Made by a program: the position numbers and the translations under genes. From NCBI RefSeq assembly GCF_000828085.3, contig NZ_JXCA02000023.1, positions 319,136 through 383,135 of the forward strand: DNA of 64,000 nucleotides, written 5' to 3'. How positions within the stretch are numbered: the stretch's first letter is position 1; every line of letters begins with the position of its first letter. Below are positions 35,349 through 44,556 of this stretch, piece after piece. The DNA comes from Scytonema tolypothrichoides VB-61278 (GTDB lineage: Bacteria > Cyanobacteriota > Cyanobacteriia > Cyanobacteriales > Nostocaceae). The notes under the pieces were generated by a model, which had not been told where the DNA came from, did no database searches, and saw only the letters and a program-made list of their open reading frames with translations.

Positions 35349-35432
35349 GTTGTGTTCAGTTCTGCTACTTCTGCTTTATAGCTGAAAAATTTTTGTGACA
35401 TATCTATCCAAGGTTTTGCTTGTTGCTTATGA

Positions 35433-36785
35433 TTATGTACCCAACTTATTCGGAATTCCTTCGCAACCACCGGGAATAGTACTTCTGGTTTGTTCTCCTC
35501 CCCAAGCGCAGCAATAGTAACGCGCAGCTTCAGACATTCGCTGGACATCACTGAAATCGACATTTTCTACAACAGCCCCTGTGTGTTCGCCAGTTTCATA
35601 GTTTGGCGGTTCAGTGCGGCTACGGGGCGAGGCAGTTTCAGCGGAACCATAGAATAAGCGAATTCCGTTTAAATCTGCACCCTCAAGTTTTGCTTCATAT
35701 AAAATAGTTCGGGAGAGATTAGCTTTTACTAAGTCACAGCCAGTGAGATCAGCGCGGACAAGATTTGCTTCCGACAAATCAGTCCAACGCAAGTCAGTAC
35801 CACCAAGATCTGCACCAGCAAGCATCACCCCTAAATCGATGACACGCAAACCCGCCTTTCGATCTTCTGCATAACCACCATTACCATCAAGAATAGCTCG
35901 ACCAAGGTGGCGATCGCGCTTTAAAGGTGTCAGCAATTTGGAACGCGAGAGAAAGCGGAGAATTTTCGCTTTCCCACTTCCATCAACGCTACTCAAAATT
36001 GCTGCTGTGCGTCCTTCCGCAATCATCCTCTCTTGGGGCCAATCTTCTAATAATCCTTCTTCATCCAATACTAAATCAGAAACGCCTTGGAAATAAGAAT
36101 CAATTGTCTGCTGTTGGGTAATAATATTTTGCTGGACAGTGAGCAAGTTTTGCTGAATGGTCAAATCTTTGGAAATGACGTACTGTCGCCAAGCAACATA
36201 GACAGCAATAATGGCGATGAGAATTTGCCCCAAAGCGCCAAACCATTCCGCGAGTGTTCCAGAAGCCTCCCAGTTAATTCGGCGTCCAACAGTTAGGATG
36301 CGATCGCCCAAACCACTGAACTTCAGAAAGCCAATCAAACTTGCTACAGCCCCTAAAAAAGCAACAAACAGCGATCGTTCTTGAACCGAAAACCACTCTT
36401 GTATCGCATTTATGAGTGCTGGTAACAGCACTGCTGAGGAAATGAGCAAAGCTACCAGTGTTCCTAAGGTACCAATCAACCAGTTATTGATGGCAATTCC
36501 GATAAAAATGATGGCGATCGCCACTAAGATAAGCAACAATGCCCTAGGTTTGACTGTTACAGCTTGATTGCGTCCTTGGAAGGTAGAACGCGCTTGTTGA
36601 AGGGCTGCTGTATGGCGCGGAGATTGTAGGGCTGAAATTGCAGAAAGGGCTTGTTGAGTAGCGAGTTCATCTGGTACAAGGCCATTTTCACCTGCATCCT
36701 CGAAATCATCTGGTTGTAAGATGTCTTCGGAAACAGATTCTTGTTTAGGAGACTGCGATGAGTTGGAGTTAGATTCAATCGGCAT
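35433..36785 (-). CDS. Pentapeptide-repeat membrane protein
   Basis: 450 residues. An acidic N-terminus precedes two hydrophobic segments (ALLLILVAIAIIFIGIAI and the following TLGTLVALLISSAVLLPAL) and a third (GALGQILIAIIAVYVAW), then a coiled Gln-rich stretch (LTIQQNLLTVQQNI). After a linker, pentapeptide repeats occupy residues ~318-385 (ADLGGTDLRWTDLSEANLVRADL pattern A(D/N)Lxx) and would form a right-handed quadrilateral helix. A short Cys-containing tail (RYYCCAWGGEQ) ends the protein. Likely a membrane protein presenting the repeat helix to the cytoplasm; function unknown, as for most of the family in cyanobacteria. Confidence 0.85.
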   Translation of the reverse strand: MPIESNSNSSQSPKQESVSEDILQPDDFEDAGENGLVPDELATQQALSAISALQSPRHTAALQQARSTFQGRNQAVTVKPRALLLILVAIAIIFIGIAINNWLIGTLGTLVALLISSAVLLPALINAIQEWFSVQERSLFVAFLGAVASLIGFLKFSGLGDRILTVGRRINWEASGTLAEWFGALGQILIAIIAVYVAWRQYVISKDLTIQQNLLTVQQNIITQQQTIDSYFQGVSDLVLDEEGLLEDWPQERMIAEGRTAAILSSVDGSGKAKILRFLSRSKLLTPLKRDRHLGRAILDGNGGYAEDRKAGLRVIDLGVMLAGADLGGTDLRWTDLSEANLVRADLTGCDLVKANLSRTILYEAKLEGADLNGIRLFYGSAETASPRSRTEPPNYETGEHTGAVVENVDFSDVQRMSEAARYYCCAWGGEQTRSTIPGGCEGIPNKLGT

Positions 36786-37113
36786 GATTATATTGTCGCA
36801 CCAGCACGCCTAAGTTCAACAGATCTCTCATGGTAATCATGAAAGTATGGCGGTAGGCAACAGTCGTAGGTAATAAAACAGGGCGTTCCATATGGTGCGA
36901 AGTAGTCTTAGTCTAATTCTACATCGCACAAGTTCGTAGCGTTATGTATGTCATTTTACGCTTCACTAGACCAGTCCTTTGGTGCGTGTTGTGTTGTTTG
37001 CTGATTTGTTATTTGCTTGAGAGAGGCGGATTGACCTTTGTGTTTAGCATTACCTTAATATGTTTTCGTAAACTTCTCAAGAGTTTTTCAAAACAGAATT
37101 TATCTGTCTTTTC
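36786..37113. other. Spacer, no gene seen
   Basis: AT-rich. A 73-codon frame here is hydrophobic and not supported by a ribosome site. Confidence 0.4.
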
Positions 37114-37305
37114 TCAGATAATAGACAATCCAGTCTCAAACGAGTTTTTCATTAGCTTTTTATGAAAGCTATTGACTGAAGAAAGAGCATCATAATCTTC
37201 GTAGTATTTAGCTAAATTGTCAGGAATATCTTCTGGAAGTAAAAACAAGGTTTGACAGTGAGAGCATAATCCATAACGGAATATCTCTCGCGTGCCTTGA
37301 ACCAT
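37114..37305 (-). pseudogene. Fragment resembling a class I SAM methyltransferase N-terminus
   Basis: 63 codons (EIFRYGLCSHCQTLFLLPEDI then PDNLAKYYEDYD) resemble the zinc-ribbon-like entry of methyltransferases found in sugar clusters. The upstream CxxC part and the SAM-binding domain are absent. Either a remnant or a very short gene. It lies beside the sugar-nucleotide reductase-like gene at 37397. Confidence 0.4.
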
Positions 37306-37396
37306 TTCTTTATCTCACTCTCTGGGTATGGCTATAGTTAATGCCAGCGTGATAATTTTATCATAGAGCAACTGTGTTAGAGTATACATTTAAAAT

Positions 37397-38284
37397 ATGA
37401 AAAAACTATTAATTACTGGTGCTAGTGGTTTTTTAGGATATCATCTTTGCCATCTGGCAAAACGAGAATGGGAAGTCTATGGAACTTACTTTTCTCATTC
37501 TTTAGAAATTCCAGACATGAAAATGCTGAAAGTTGACTTGACAAATTTTCAAGAACTGAAACAAATATTTAGTGATTTTCAACCAACAGCCGTCATCCAT
37601 ACCGCTGCATTATCCCAACCAAATTTTTGTCAAACTCATCCAGAGGCATCATATGCAATCAATGTGACAGCATCCTGCAATATTGCTGGACTTTGTGCAG
37701 ATTTTTCTATTCCTTGCGCTTTTACATCAACAGACTTAGTTTTTGATGGTTTGAATGCTCCTTATCGTGAGATAGATCCTGTATGTCCTGTTAATATTTA
37801 TGGTGAGCAAAAAGTCATGGCTGAAGAAGGTATGCTAGAGCGTTATCCTATGACTGCTATTTGTCGTATGCCATTAATGTTTGGTATGCAAACACCGACA
37901 GCAACAAGCTTTATACAATCATTTATTCAGACTCTTGAACAAGGAAAAGAGTTAAATTTATTCACAGATGAATTCCGGACACCTGTGAGTGGAAAAACTG
38001 CAGCAAAAGGATTGTTATTAGCACTGGATAAAGTGAACGGACACATTCACTTAGGAGGTAAAGAACGAATTTCGCGCTATGATTTTGGTCGCTTCTTAGT
38101 GGATATTTTTCAACTTCCTGCTCATCAATTAAAAGCCTGCCGACAAAAAGATGTAAAAATGGCAGCACCCAGACCATCTGATGTTTCTTTCGACAGTTCC
38201 AAGGCTTTTTCTTTAGGCTATCAACCTCTCTCCTTGCAAGAAGAATTACAAAACTTACGCGCTCAGATTTCTAGTAAGATTTAA
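37397..38284 (+). CDS. SDR-family NAD(P)-dependent reductase, RmlD-like
   Basis: 295 residues. Extended-SDR features: ITGASGFLGYH at the N-terminus (NAD(P) site GxxGxxG), HTAALSQPNFCQ, TSTDLVFDG, and the catalytic pair in NIYGEQK (Tyr-x3-Lys). The layout and the DLVFDG motif match dTDP-4-dehydrorhamnose reductase-like proteins. It could reduce a nucleotide sugar or a related keto compound; no rml genes adjoin it, so the substrate is open. Confidence 0.85.
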   Translation: MKKLLITGASGFLGYHLCHLAKREWEVYGTYFSHSLEIPDMKMLKVDLTNFQELKQIFSDFQPTAVIHTAALSQPNFCQTHPEASYAINVTASCNIAGLCADFSIPCAFTSTDLVFDGLNAPYREIDPVCPVNIYGEQKVMAEEGMLERYPMTAICRMPLMFGMQTPTATSFIQSFIQTLEQGKELNLFTDEFRTPVSGKTAAKGLLLALDKVNGHIHLGGKERISRYDFGRFLVDIFQLPAHQLKACRQKDVKMAAPRPSDVSFDSSKAFSLGYQPLSLQEELQNLRAQISSKI

Positions 38285-38350
38285 GTGTGGAGTGTGTTAA
38301 AGCAGTGTAACGCACCAATCCCAATTTTTTTTAGTAGGTAACAGGAGGTC

Positions 38351-38986
38351 ATGACAATAACTACCACCGTCAACCGTGCTGATCGAGTGCTACTTTACAA
38401 CATCAGTTGGCAACAATTTGAGAATCTCCTTCAGGACTTGGGAGAGCATCGAGCGGCACGTATTGCTTATAATAATGGGACGTTGGAAATTATGACTCCT
38501 TCACCTGAACACGAATATTACAAAGTAACTATTGGTATCGCAATAGATGACATTGCTGAGGAATTGAATCTGGAATACGAATGTCTGGGTTCAACCACTT
38601 GGAGGAGAGAAAGCCGGATGGCGGGGGTTGAATCTGATAACTGCTTTTCCTTCCAAAATGTGGATGCAATTCGCGGTAGGCTGGATTTGGATTTGACTCA
38701 AGACCCACCACCTGATTTAGCACTGGAAATAGATGTCACAAATAAGTCCTTAAATCGCTTCCCGATATATGCCCTTATAGGAGTACCGGAACTATGGTGT
38801 TATGACTCAGGTGAACTGAAGATTTATCACTTGCAAGATGGTGAATATGTTGAAGCACAAAAAAGTTTAGTGTTTCCTAATTTAACAATTCCTGAACTGC
38901 CGAAAGTGATTGAGCAAAATCGTGCTAACGGAAGACTAACAATTCGTTGTGCAGTTAGAGAATGGACAAGGAAACAAGCAACCTAA
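38351..38986 (+). CDS. Uma2-family protein (PD-(D/E)XK endonuclease fold)
   Basis: 211 residues, with AGGAGG just before the ATG. Family motifs are NLLQDLGEHRAARIAYNNG, LEIMTPSPEHE, and PPPDLALEIDVTNKS, then YALIGVPELWCYD. Uma2 (DUF820) proteins are very numerous in cyanobacteria and have a restriction-endonuclease-like fold; the biological role is unknown. It overlaps the convergent GNAT gene by 4 bp. Confidence 0.9.
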   Translation: MTITTTVNRADRVLLYNISWQQFENLLQDLGEHRAARIAYNNGTLEIMTPSPEHEYYKVTIGIAIDDIAEELNLEYECLGSTTWRRESRMAGVESDNCFSFQNVDAIRGRLDLDLTQDPPPDLALEIDVTNKSLNRFPIYALIGVPELWCYDSGELKIYHLQDGEYVEAQKSLVFPNLTIPELPKVIEQNRANGRLTIRCAVREWTRKQAT

Positions 38987-39519
38987 AGAGTCTGCGTTCT
39001 TGCGAACCAATCTTCTCGATGAATGCCGTAGACGAGTGCCTCACTTCCAAACATTTCTGTCTTTCCTTCCAGTTTTTCCCCTAATCTCTGGGCAACTCTT
39101 ATTGAAGCAGCATTCTGCGGACGAATCAAACTAATCACATGGGATTGCTGTAACTCACCAAAAGCATAATTCATCGCTGCCTTTGCACCCTCCGTTGCAA
39201 AGCCACGTCCCCAGTAAGTTCGCCGCAACGTCCAACCAATTTCAAAACCAATCCAGCCTTCAGGTTTCCAGCAACCTATCCGCCCAATCATTTCACCGCT
39301 AGAACGTTCCTCAACTGCCCACATACCATATCCTCGTAGTTGCCAATGACCAAGTATCATCGCCATATTTCGCCAAGACTCCCAACGGGATAAAGGTTTC
39401 CCTTCGCCAATGTAGCGCATAACTTCAGGGTCACTGCACATTTTGGTGTAAGCATCAAGGTCTTCCTCACTACATCCCCGTAGGATAAGACGTTGGGTTT
39501 CAATTTGAGGAATCTGCAT
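38983..39519 (-). CDS. GNAT-family N-acetyltransferase
   Basis: About 178 residues from the ATG at 39519 (MQIPQIETQRLILRG). It is of the RimJ/RimL-like acetyltransferase type: IETQRLILRGCSEEDLDAY, MIGRIGCWKPEGWIGFEIGW, and the acetyl-CoA loop region RRTYWGRGFATEGAKAAMNYAF, then NAASIRVAQRLG. It transfers an acetyl group from acetyl-CoA to an amine; the target is unknown. Confidence 0.88.
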   Translation of the reverse strand: MQIPQIETQRLILRGCSEEDLDAYTKMCSDPEVMRYIGEGKPLSRWESWRNMAMILGHWQLRGYGMWAVEERSSGEMIGRIGCWKPEGWIGFEIGWTLRRTYWGRGFATEGAKAAMNYAFGELQQSHVISLIRPQNAASIRVAQRLGEKLEGKTEMFGSEALVYGIHREDWFARTQTL

Positions 39520-39618
39520 AGGATTTTTGCATCGTGCTTGTTTCAGGGATGTAGTACTTGGTACCTGTAGTTTTACGATTGTAATAAAATACAAAAATCT
39601 GACATTTTTGTAAAGCAT

Positions 39619-39935
39619 TCTTTATATAATGTTAAATTATTCTTTAATAATAAATTTAAATAGAATTGTTAAAAATCTTCAAAGAATAACTTATTACATT
39701 CTTGATATATTGTGAAACGAGCTACAAATTACGCAACGTGTCACTTGTTTTTCACGGAACACAGATTGGATGTTTTGTCAAGAATTGTAGGAAAACCACA
39801 ATTCTCTGCAAGAAGCAACCCCTGACACAAAATGTTTTCTATCTATCCCTCAGTAAAAGGTGATAGGTTTGAAGTGAGGAAAGCAGCACGTGACGCGATT
39901 TGTAAGTAAAAAGAGTGACTTCTTGGAAGGGAATT
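39619..39935 (+). promoter_or_regulatory. rbc operon leader
   Basis: About 317 bp upstream of rbcL. The left part is very AT-rich. GGAAGGGAATT directly precedes the rbcL ATG as the ribosome site. The operon promoter should lie here; I cannot place a transcription start or a regulator site with confidence. Confidence 0.6.
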
Positions 39936-41366
39936 ATGTCTTACGCGCAAACGAGGACTCAGACGAAATCAGGCTATCAAGCTGGGGTAAAAGATTACAG
40001 GCTAACATATTACACCCCCGATTACACTCCGAAAGATACAGATATTTTGGCAGCATTCCGCGTAACACCCCAGCCAGGAGTTCCGCCCGAAGAAGCAGGC
40101 GCTGCTGTGGCTGCTGAGTCTTCCACTGGTACTTGGACAACCGTATGGACAGACTTGCTCACCGACTTAGATCGCTACAAAGGTCGTTGCTACGATATTG
40201 AGCCAGTTCCTGGCGATGACAACCAATTCATTGCCTACGTTGCCTATCCGTTGGATCTATTTGAAGAAGGTTCTGTTACCAACATGTTGACCTCTATTGT
40301 AGGTAATGTGTTTGGTTTCAAAGCCCTGAAAGCACTGCGTCTGGAAGACTTGCGGATTCCTGTTGCTTACCTCAAGACATTCCAAGGACCTCCACATGGT
40401 ATTCAAGTAGAGCGCGACAAACTGAACAAGTATGGTCGTCCTCTGTTGGGTTGTACGATTAAGCCCAAGTTGGGTCTGTCTGCCAAAAACTACGGACGCG
40501 CTGTATACGAGTGCTTGCGCGGTGGTTTGGACTTCACCAAAGACGACGAAAACATCAACTCTGCACCGTTCCAACGGTGGCGTGATCGCTTCCTATTCGT
40601 TGCAGACGCTATCCACAAATCACAAGCCGAAACTGGTGAAATCAAAGGTCACTACTTGAACGTGACCGCTCCCACCTGCGAAGAAATGCTGAAACGGGCA
40701 GAGTTCGCCAAAGAACTCAAAATGCCCATCATCATGCACGACTACCTAACTGCAGGCTTCACCGCTAACACCACATTAGCTCGCTGGTGCCGTGATAACG
40801 GTATTCTGCTGCACATCCACCGTGCTATGCACGCCGTTATCGACCGTCAAAAGAACCACGGTATCCACTTCCGCGTCTTGGCTAAGACCCTGCGGATGTC
40901 CGGCGGTGACCACATCCACACCGGAACTGTGGTCGGTAAATTGGAAGGTGAGCGCGGTATCACTATGGGCTTCGTCGATCTACTGCGTGAGAACTACGTT
41001 GAGCAAGACAGATCTCGCGGTATCTACTTCACTCAAGACTGGGCTTCTATGCCCGGAGTGATGGCTGTAGCTTCCGGTGGTATCCACATTTGGCATATGC
41101 CAGCTCTAGTGGAAATCTTCGGTGATGACTCCGTGCTGCAATTTGGTGGTGGTACTCTCGGTCACCCTTGGGGTAACGCTCCTGGCGCTACCGCTAACCG
41201 CGTCGCCCTGGAAGCTTGTATCCAAGCTCGTAACGAAGGTCGCAACTTGGCTCGTGAAGGTAACGACATTATCCGCGAAGCTGCTAAATGGTCTCCTGAA
41301 CTGGCTGCTGCTTGCGAACTGTGGAAGGAAATTAAGTTCGAGTTTGAAGCAGTCGATACCGTCTGA
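39936..41366 (+). CDS. rbcL: Ribulose bisphosphate carboxylase large subunit
   Basis: 476 residues of form IB Rubisco; fixes CO2 onto ribulose-1,5-bisphosphate. The start [21 protein letters not shown] is at 39936, behind GGAAGGG; an in-frame ATG at 39915 adds seven residues and is not typical. Active-site features are present: GTIKPKLG-type loop as [10 protein letters not shown], the carbamylated Lys202 in [19 protein letters not shown], and [18 protein letters not shown] (loop 6). It is the first gene of rbcL-rbcX-rbcS. Codon use is noticeably more C/G-rich at third positions than in neighbours, as expected for a highly expressed gene. Confidence 0.99.
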   Translation: MSYAQTRTQTKSGYQAGVKDYRLTYYTPDYTPKDTDILAAFRVTPQPGVPPEEAGAAVAAESSTGTWTTVWTDLLTDLDRYKGRCYDIEPVPGDDNQFIAYVAYPLDLFEEGSVTNMLTSIVGNVFGFKALKALRLEDLRIPVAYLKTFQGPPHGIQVERDKLNKYGRPLLGCTIKPKLGLSAKNYGRAVYECLRGGLDFTKDDENINSAPFQRWRDRFLFVADAIHKSQAETGEIKGHYLNVTAPTCEEMLKRAEFAKELKMPIIMHDYLTAGFTANTTLARWCRDNGILLHIHRAMHAVIDRQKNHGIHFRVLAKTLRMSGGDHIHTGTVVGKLEGERGITMGFVDLLRENYVEQDRSRGIYFTQDWASMPGVMAVASGGIHIWHMPALVEIFGDDSVLQFGGGTLGHPWGNAPGATANRVALEACIQARNEGRNLAREGNDIIREAAKWSPELAAACELWKEIKFEFEAVDTV

Positions 41367-41373
41367 TACAAGA

Positions 41374-41441
41374 GTAAAAAGTTAAAAAGTAAAAGAAAAT
41401 AATCCTTATTTTTCATTACTTTTGACTTTTTTACTTTTTAC
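41374..41441. repeat. AT-rich inverted repeat in the rbcL-rbcX spacer
   Basis: GTAAAAAGTTAAAAAGTAAAAG and, further on, CTTTTGACTTTTTTACTTTTTAC can pair as a long weak stem. It could attenuate transcription or protect the rbcL transcript end. Confidence 0.5.
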
Positions 41442-41464
41442 CTATTCTAGGGCTGGGGTCAAGC

Positions 41465-41863
41465 ATGGATATTAAGCAAATTGCGAAAGACACAGCCAAG
41501 ACGCTGCAAAGCTACCTGACTTATCAGGCACTAAAAACGGTGTTGGCTCAAGTTAGCGAAACAAATCCTCCTTTAGCACTTTGGCTACAACGCTTTTCCG
41601 CCGACAAAATTCAGGATGGAGAAGCATACATAAAGGAACTGTTTCAAGAAAAGCCGGAATTGGCTTTGCGGCTCATGACTGTTAGAGAACACATAGCGGA
41701 ACAAGTCACTGAATACTTACCCGAAATGGTTCGCACAGGCATTCAGCAAGCCAATATGGAACACCGTCGCCAGCATCTTGAGCGAATGACGCAAATAAAT
41801 ACATCAGCTCCCAGTCCGGAATCAGAAACACAAGCAACTTCAGATCCAAATAATGAACAGTGA
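41465..41863 (+). CDS. rbcX: Rubisco assembly chaperone RbcX
   Basis: 132 residues. Family text: MDIKQIAKDTAKTLQSYLTYQAL, VLAQVSETNPPLALWLQRFSA, DGEAYIKELFQEKPELALRLMTVREHIAE. RbcX acts as a helical dimer that clamps the C-terminal peptide of RbcL (EIKFEFE-type, present in the upstream gene as [11 protein letters not shown]) and supports RbcL8 assembly. It lies between rbcL and rbcS, the usual order in filamentous cyanobacteria. The last codons run into a heptamer tandem repeat. Confidence 0.97.
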   Translation: MDIKQIAKDTAKTLQSYLTYQALKTVLAQVSETNPPLALWLQRFSADKIQDGEAYIKELFQEKPELALRLMTVREHIAEQVTEYLPEMVRTGIQQANMEHRRQHLERMTQINTSAPSPESETQATSDPNNEQ

Positions 41864-41912
41864 ACAGTGAACAGTGAACAGTTAATAACTGATAGCTGAT
41901 AACTGATAACTG
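41857..41912. repeat. Heptamer tandem repeat overlapping the rbcX stop
   Basis: Four TGAACAG units run across the rbcX stop codon (41854-41881), followed by TAATAACTGATAGCTGATAACTGATAACTGAT up to 41913. It is part of the short tandemly repeated repetitive class common in Nostocales. Confidence 0.8.
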
Positions 41913-41941
41913 ATGTCAACCGCAACCCATTATCATCACTT

Positions 41942-42277
41942 ATGCAAACCCTACCAAAAGAGCGTCGCTACGAAACCCTTTCCTATTTGCCTCCTCTGTC
42001 TGATGCTCAGATTGCCAAGCAAATCCAGTACATTCTCAATCAAGGTTACATTCCGGCTATTGAGTTTAACGAGAATTCAGAGCCGACAGTATATTACTGG
42101 ACTCTGTGGAAACTGCCTCTGTTTGGTGCAAAATCTACTCAAGAAGTTTTAAACGAAGTTCAAGCTTGCCGTTCTCAGTACGGCAATAACTTTATCCGCG
42201 TGGTGGGTTTTGACAACATCAAGCAGTGCCAAGTTCTCAGCTTTATCGTTCACAAGCCCAATAGCAGCAGATACTAA
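41942..42277 (+). CDS. rbcS: Ribulose bisphosphate carboxylase small subunit
   Basis: 111 residues. Typical RbcS text: [50 protein letters not shown], and [20 protein letters not shown]. It completes the L8S8 holoenzyme. It is third in the operon, ending 60 bp before a hairpin terminator. Confidence 0.99.
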   Translation: MQTLPKERRYETLSYLPPLSDAQIAKQIQYILNQGYIPAIEFNENSEPTVYYWTLWKLPLFGAKSTQEVLNEVQACRSQYGNNFIRVVGFDNIKQCQVLSFIVHKPNSSRY

Positions 42278-42338
42278 AGCTGATAAATTGGAATGAATTG
42301 TCAGACAACTGTAAGTCATTGATTCATCTCCCAGTAAA

Positions 42339-42367
42339 AGAGGTAGAGTTATCTACCTCTGTTTTTT
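42339..42367 (+). terminator. Rho-independent terminator of the rbc operon
   Basis: Perfect 9-bp stem AGAGGTAGA / TCTACCTCT with a GTTA loop, followed by GTTTTTT. It separates rbcS from rca, so rca probably has its own promoter. Confidence 0.85.
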
Positions 42368-42443
42368 ACTATTTAGAGAGTGTGGGCTGCACTTTTTGTA
42401 ACGTATTAAGTAGATTTGTATATTGAAATTATTGGCGAGATCT

Positions 42444-43712
42444 ATGAGCTACTACATTTCTCCCCGCTTTCTGGATAAAATTGCAGTTCACATCACCAAA
42501 AACTACCTCGACCTTCCTGGTGTTCGAGTTCCCTTAATTTTAGGAATTCACGGACGCAAAGGCGAGGGCAAGTCGTTTCAATGTGAGTTAGTCTTTGAGA
42601 GAATGGGTGTTGAGGTGACTCACATATCCGGCGGCGAACTCGAAAGTCCAGATGCTGGAGATTCAGCACGTCTAATTCGTCTGCGCTATCGAGAAACAGC
42701 GGAACTCATTCGCGTACGCGGCAGAATGTGCGTGATCATGATTAATGATTTGGATGCAGGTGCGGGACGCTTTGATGAAGGCACTCAGTACACAGTCAAC
42801 ACTCAGTTGGTAAATGCCACACTGATGAATATTGCTGACAATCCTACAGATGTGCAACTTCCCGGTAGTTATGACGCAACGCCTTTACATCGTGTACCAA
42901 TTATTGTAACAGGTAATGATTTCTCCACCCTCTATGCACCTTTAATTCGGGATGGTCGTATGGAGAAATTTTACTGGGACCCAGACCGAGATGATAAGGT
43001 TGGTATTGTCGGCGGGATTTTTAGTGAAGATCGACTTTCACGCCAAGAAGTTGATAAGTTAGTCGATACATTCCCAAATCAATCGATAGACTTTTTCAGC
43101 GCTTTGCGTGCTCGAATTTATGACGAACAAATTCGCAACTTCATACACGAAATAGGAATTGAGCGCGTATCTCAACGTGTGGTTAATAGCGTTGAAGGTC
43201 CACCACAATTTAGAAAGCCTAATTTCAGCTTGTCTCACTTAATTGAAATAGGGAACTTGATGGTAGGTGAACAGCAGCAAGTCGAGAGTTCTCAACTGGT
43301 GAGTCAGTATAATCGCAGCTTGTACTCTCGTAATCAATCCGCACCTTCTGGTGCTGTGACACCAACAACTCAGCCGTCAAGTAATGGCGCAAGTCAAGGT
43401 ACAACATCCAATGGGTACCAGAAACAGCAGCAATCAAATACTCATTTAACTCTGGAGACACAAGAACAGATACGTGAAATCTTGTCTCATGGTTACAGAA
43501 TAGGTATTGAGCATGTAGATGAGCGCCGCTTCCGTACAGGTTCCTGGCAAAGTTGCATCACAAGCCCAATTACCGGCGAACAAGATGCAATATCAACTGT
43601 GGAATCCTGTCTTGGGCAATATAGCAATGAGTATGTGCGTTTGGTAAGTATCGATCCAAAGGCAAAGCGGCGGGTTGTAGAAACAATTATTCAGCGTCCA
43701 AATGGAAGTTGA
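42444..43712 (+). CDS. rca: Rubisco activase with C-terminal RbcS-like domain
   Basis: 422 residues from ATG 42444 (MSYYISPRFLDKIAVHITKN). The AAA+ module has Walker A GIHGRKGEGKS (residues 34-44), Walker B CVIMINDLDAG (96-106) and pore/sensor text (TGNDFSTLYAPLIRDGRMEKF). A Gln/Ser/Thr-rich linker (~280-335) leads to a small-subunit-like (SSUL) domain at ~335-420 (TQEQIREILSHGYRIGIEH, YVRLVSIDPKAKRRVVETI) with Cys371 and Cys389. Established work on cyanobacterial Rca shows that it removes inhibitory sugar phosphates from Rubisco, while the SSUL domain recruits it to Rubisco in the carboxysome; the two cysteines resemble the redox pair of SSUL modules. It lies 166 bp after rbcS beyond a terminator. 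Confidence 0.96.
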   Translation: MSYYISPRFLDKIAVHITKNYLDLPGVRVPLILGIHGRKGEGKSFQCELVFERMGVEVTHISGGELESPDAGDSARLIRLRYRETAELIRVRGRMCVIMINDLDAGAGRFDEGTQYTVNTQLVNATLMNIADNPTDVQLPGSYDATPLHRVPIIVTGNDFSTLYAPLIRDGRMEKFYWDPDRDDKVGIVGGIFSEDRLSRQEVDKLVDTFPNQSIDFFSALRARIYDEQIRNFIHEIGIERVSQRVVNSVEGPPQFRKPNFSLSHLIEIGNLMVGEQQQVESSQLVSQYNRSLYSRNQSAPSGAVTPTTQPSSNGASQGTTSNGYQKQQQSNTHLTLETQEQIREILSHGYRIGIEHVDERRFRTGSWQSCITSPITGEQDAISTVESCLGQYSNEYVRLVSIDPKAKRRVVETIIQRPNGS

Positions 43713-43926
43713 TAGTCGCTGAACTACCCAAGCCAAGGCTTGTTTGCCTGTTCGGTAAACCCGTGTCGTTATAGCAGCACAGTGGCGCAAGCCATAGACA
43801 TAGGCTCTTGCTTCTAGTTTCACCGGCGAATGCCTCTTCGATTTGATAAAATTCTCCTCAAGTCAACTTGCGAAGTACTTGACACTACCCCCTCAATTGT
43901 TGCTATATTATTGAAAGAGAAATTGA

Positions 43927-43998
43927 TGGGGCGTAGCCAAGTGGTAAGGCAGCGGGTTTTGGTCCCGCCATCCCTAGGTTCGAATCCTAGCGCCCCAG
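43927..43998 (+). tRNA. tRNA-Gln (anticodon TTG)
   Basis: 72 nt. The acceptor stem is TGGGGCG / CGCCCCA. The anticodon arm is GCGGG-TTTTGGT-CCCGC with TTG at 43959-43961, and the T arm is CTAGG-TTCGAATC-CTAG. A discriminator G follows. CCA is not encoded. Confidence 0.96.
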
Positions 43999-44556
43999 TT
44001 AGGAAGAGAAAAAAATGCAAATTCGGCATCTTTGTTGAAGGCATCCCATGTGCGGTGCCTCACTTATTACCCATTAAACAAACATTTCACTCCCTTACTC
44101 CCTCTCTCCCTCTCTCAAGAGTGTTTCTTCAGAGTGCCCCTTTTGCGGCTAGGATAATTATAAATTTCTACCGGCGAGATTGTGCGTTCTTCTGATTGGC
44201 ACTGCAAGTTCCACTTAATCTGTATACCTAAGATAAAAAAGTTAAATTCATATCATTAGGTTTTATCCGGAAGAGTATTGAGTGTATAAGAATAGTGTAC
44301 TTAAGTGCATTGCTGCGGTGTTATTAGTATTTTTTCGAGACTTCAGACAGGGTTAAAGTATCTATCATTTGGTTTAGGGTAAAACTTAAATTGCCATCAA
44401 GGGTATCAAAACTGTGCCATTAACTAATGTGTTCACCAACGTTGATGCTAATATCAAACAACCTGGTACTTGAGCACATTAGAAAAATGTATACCAAGGT
44501 TTAGCTCGAAAGCGTGCAACTACGGAAAACCACAACTCAGAGAAGTTACTAAGGCT
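43999..44556. other. Spacer upstream of the BY-kinase gene
   Basis: No gene or strong repeat seen. A TTG at 44470 opens the downstream frame but lacks a ribosome site. Confidence 0.45.

Noticed and set aside
36944..37165. Hydrophobic 73-codon + strand frame
   Set aside because: It overlaps the methyltransferase-like fragment antisense and has no upstream signal.
44470..44556. TTG start extending the BY-kinase gene by 29 codons
   Set aside because: No ribosome site and an unstructured N-terminus; the ATG at 44557 gives a typical start before the first membrane helix.
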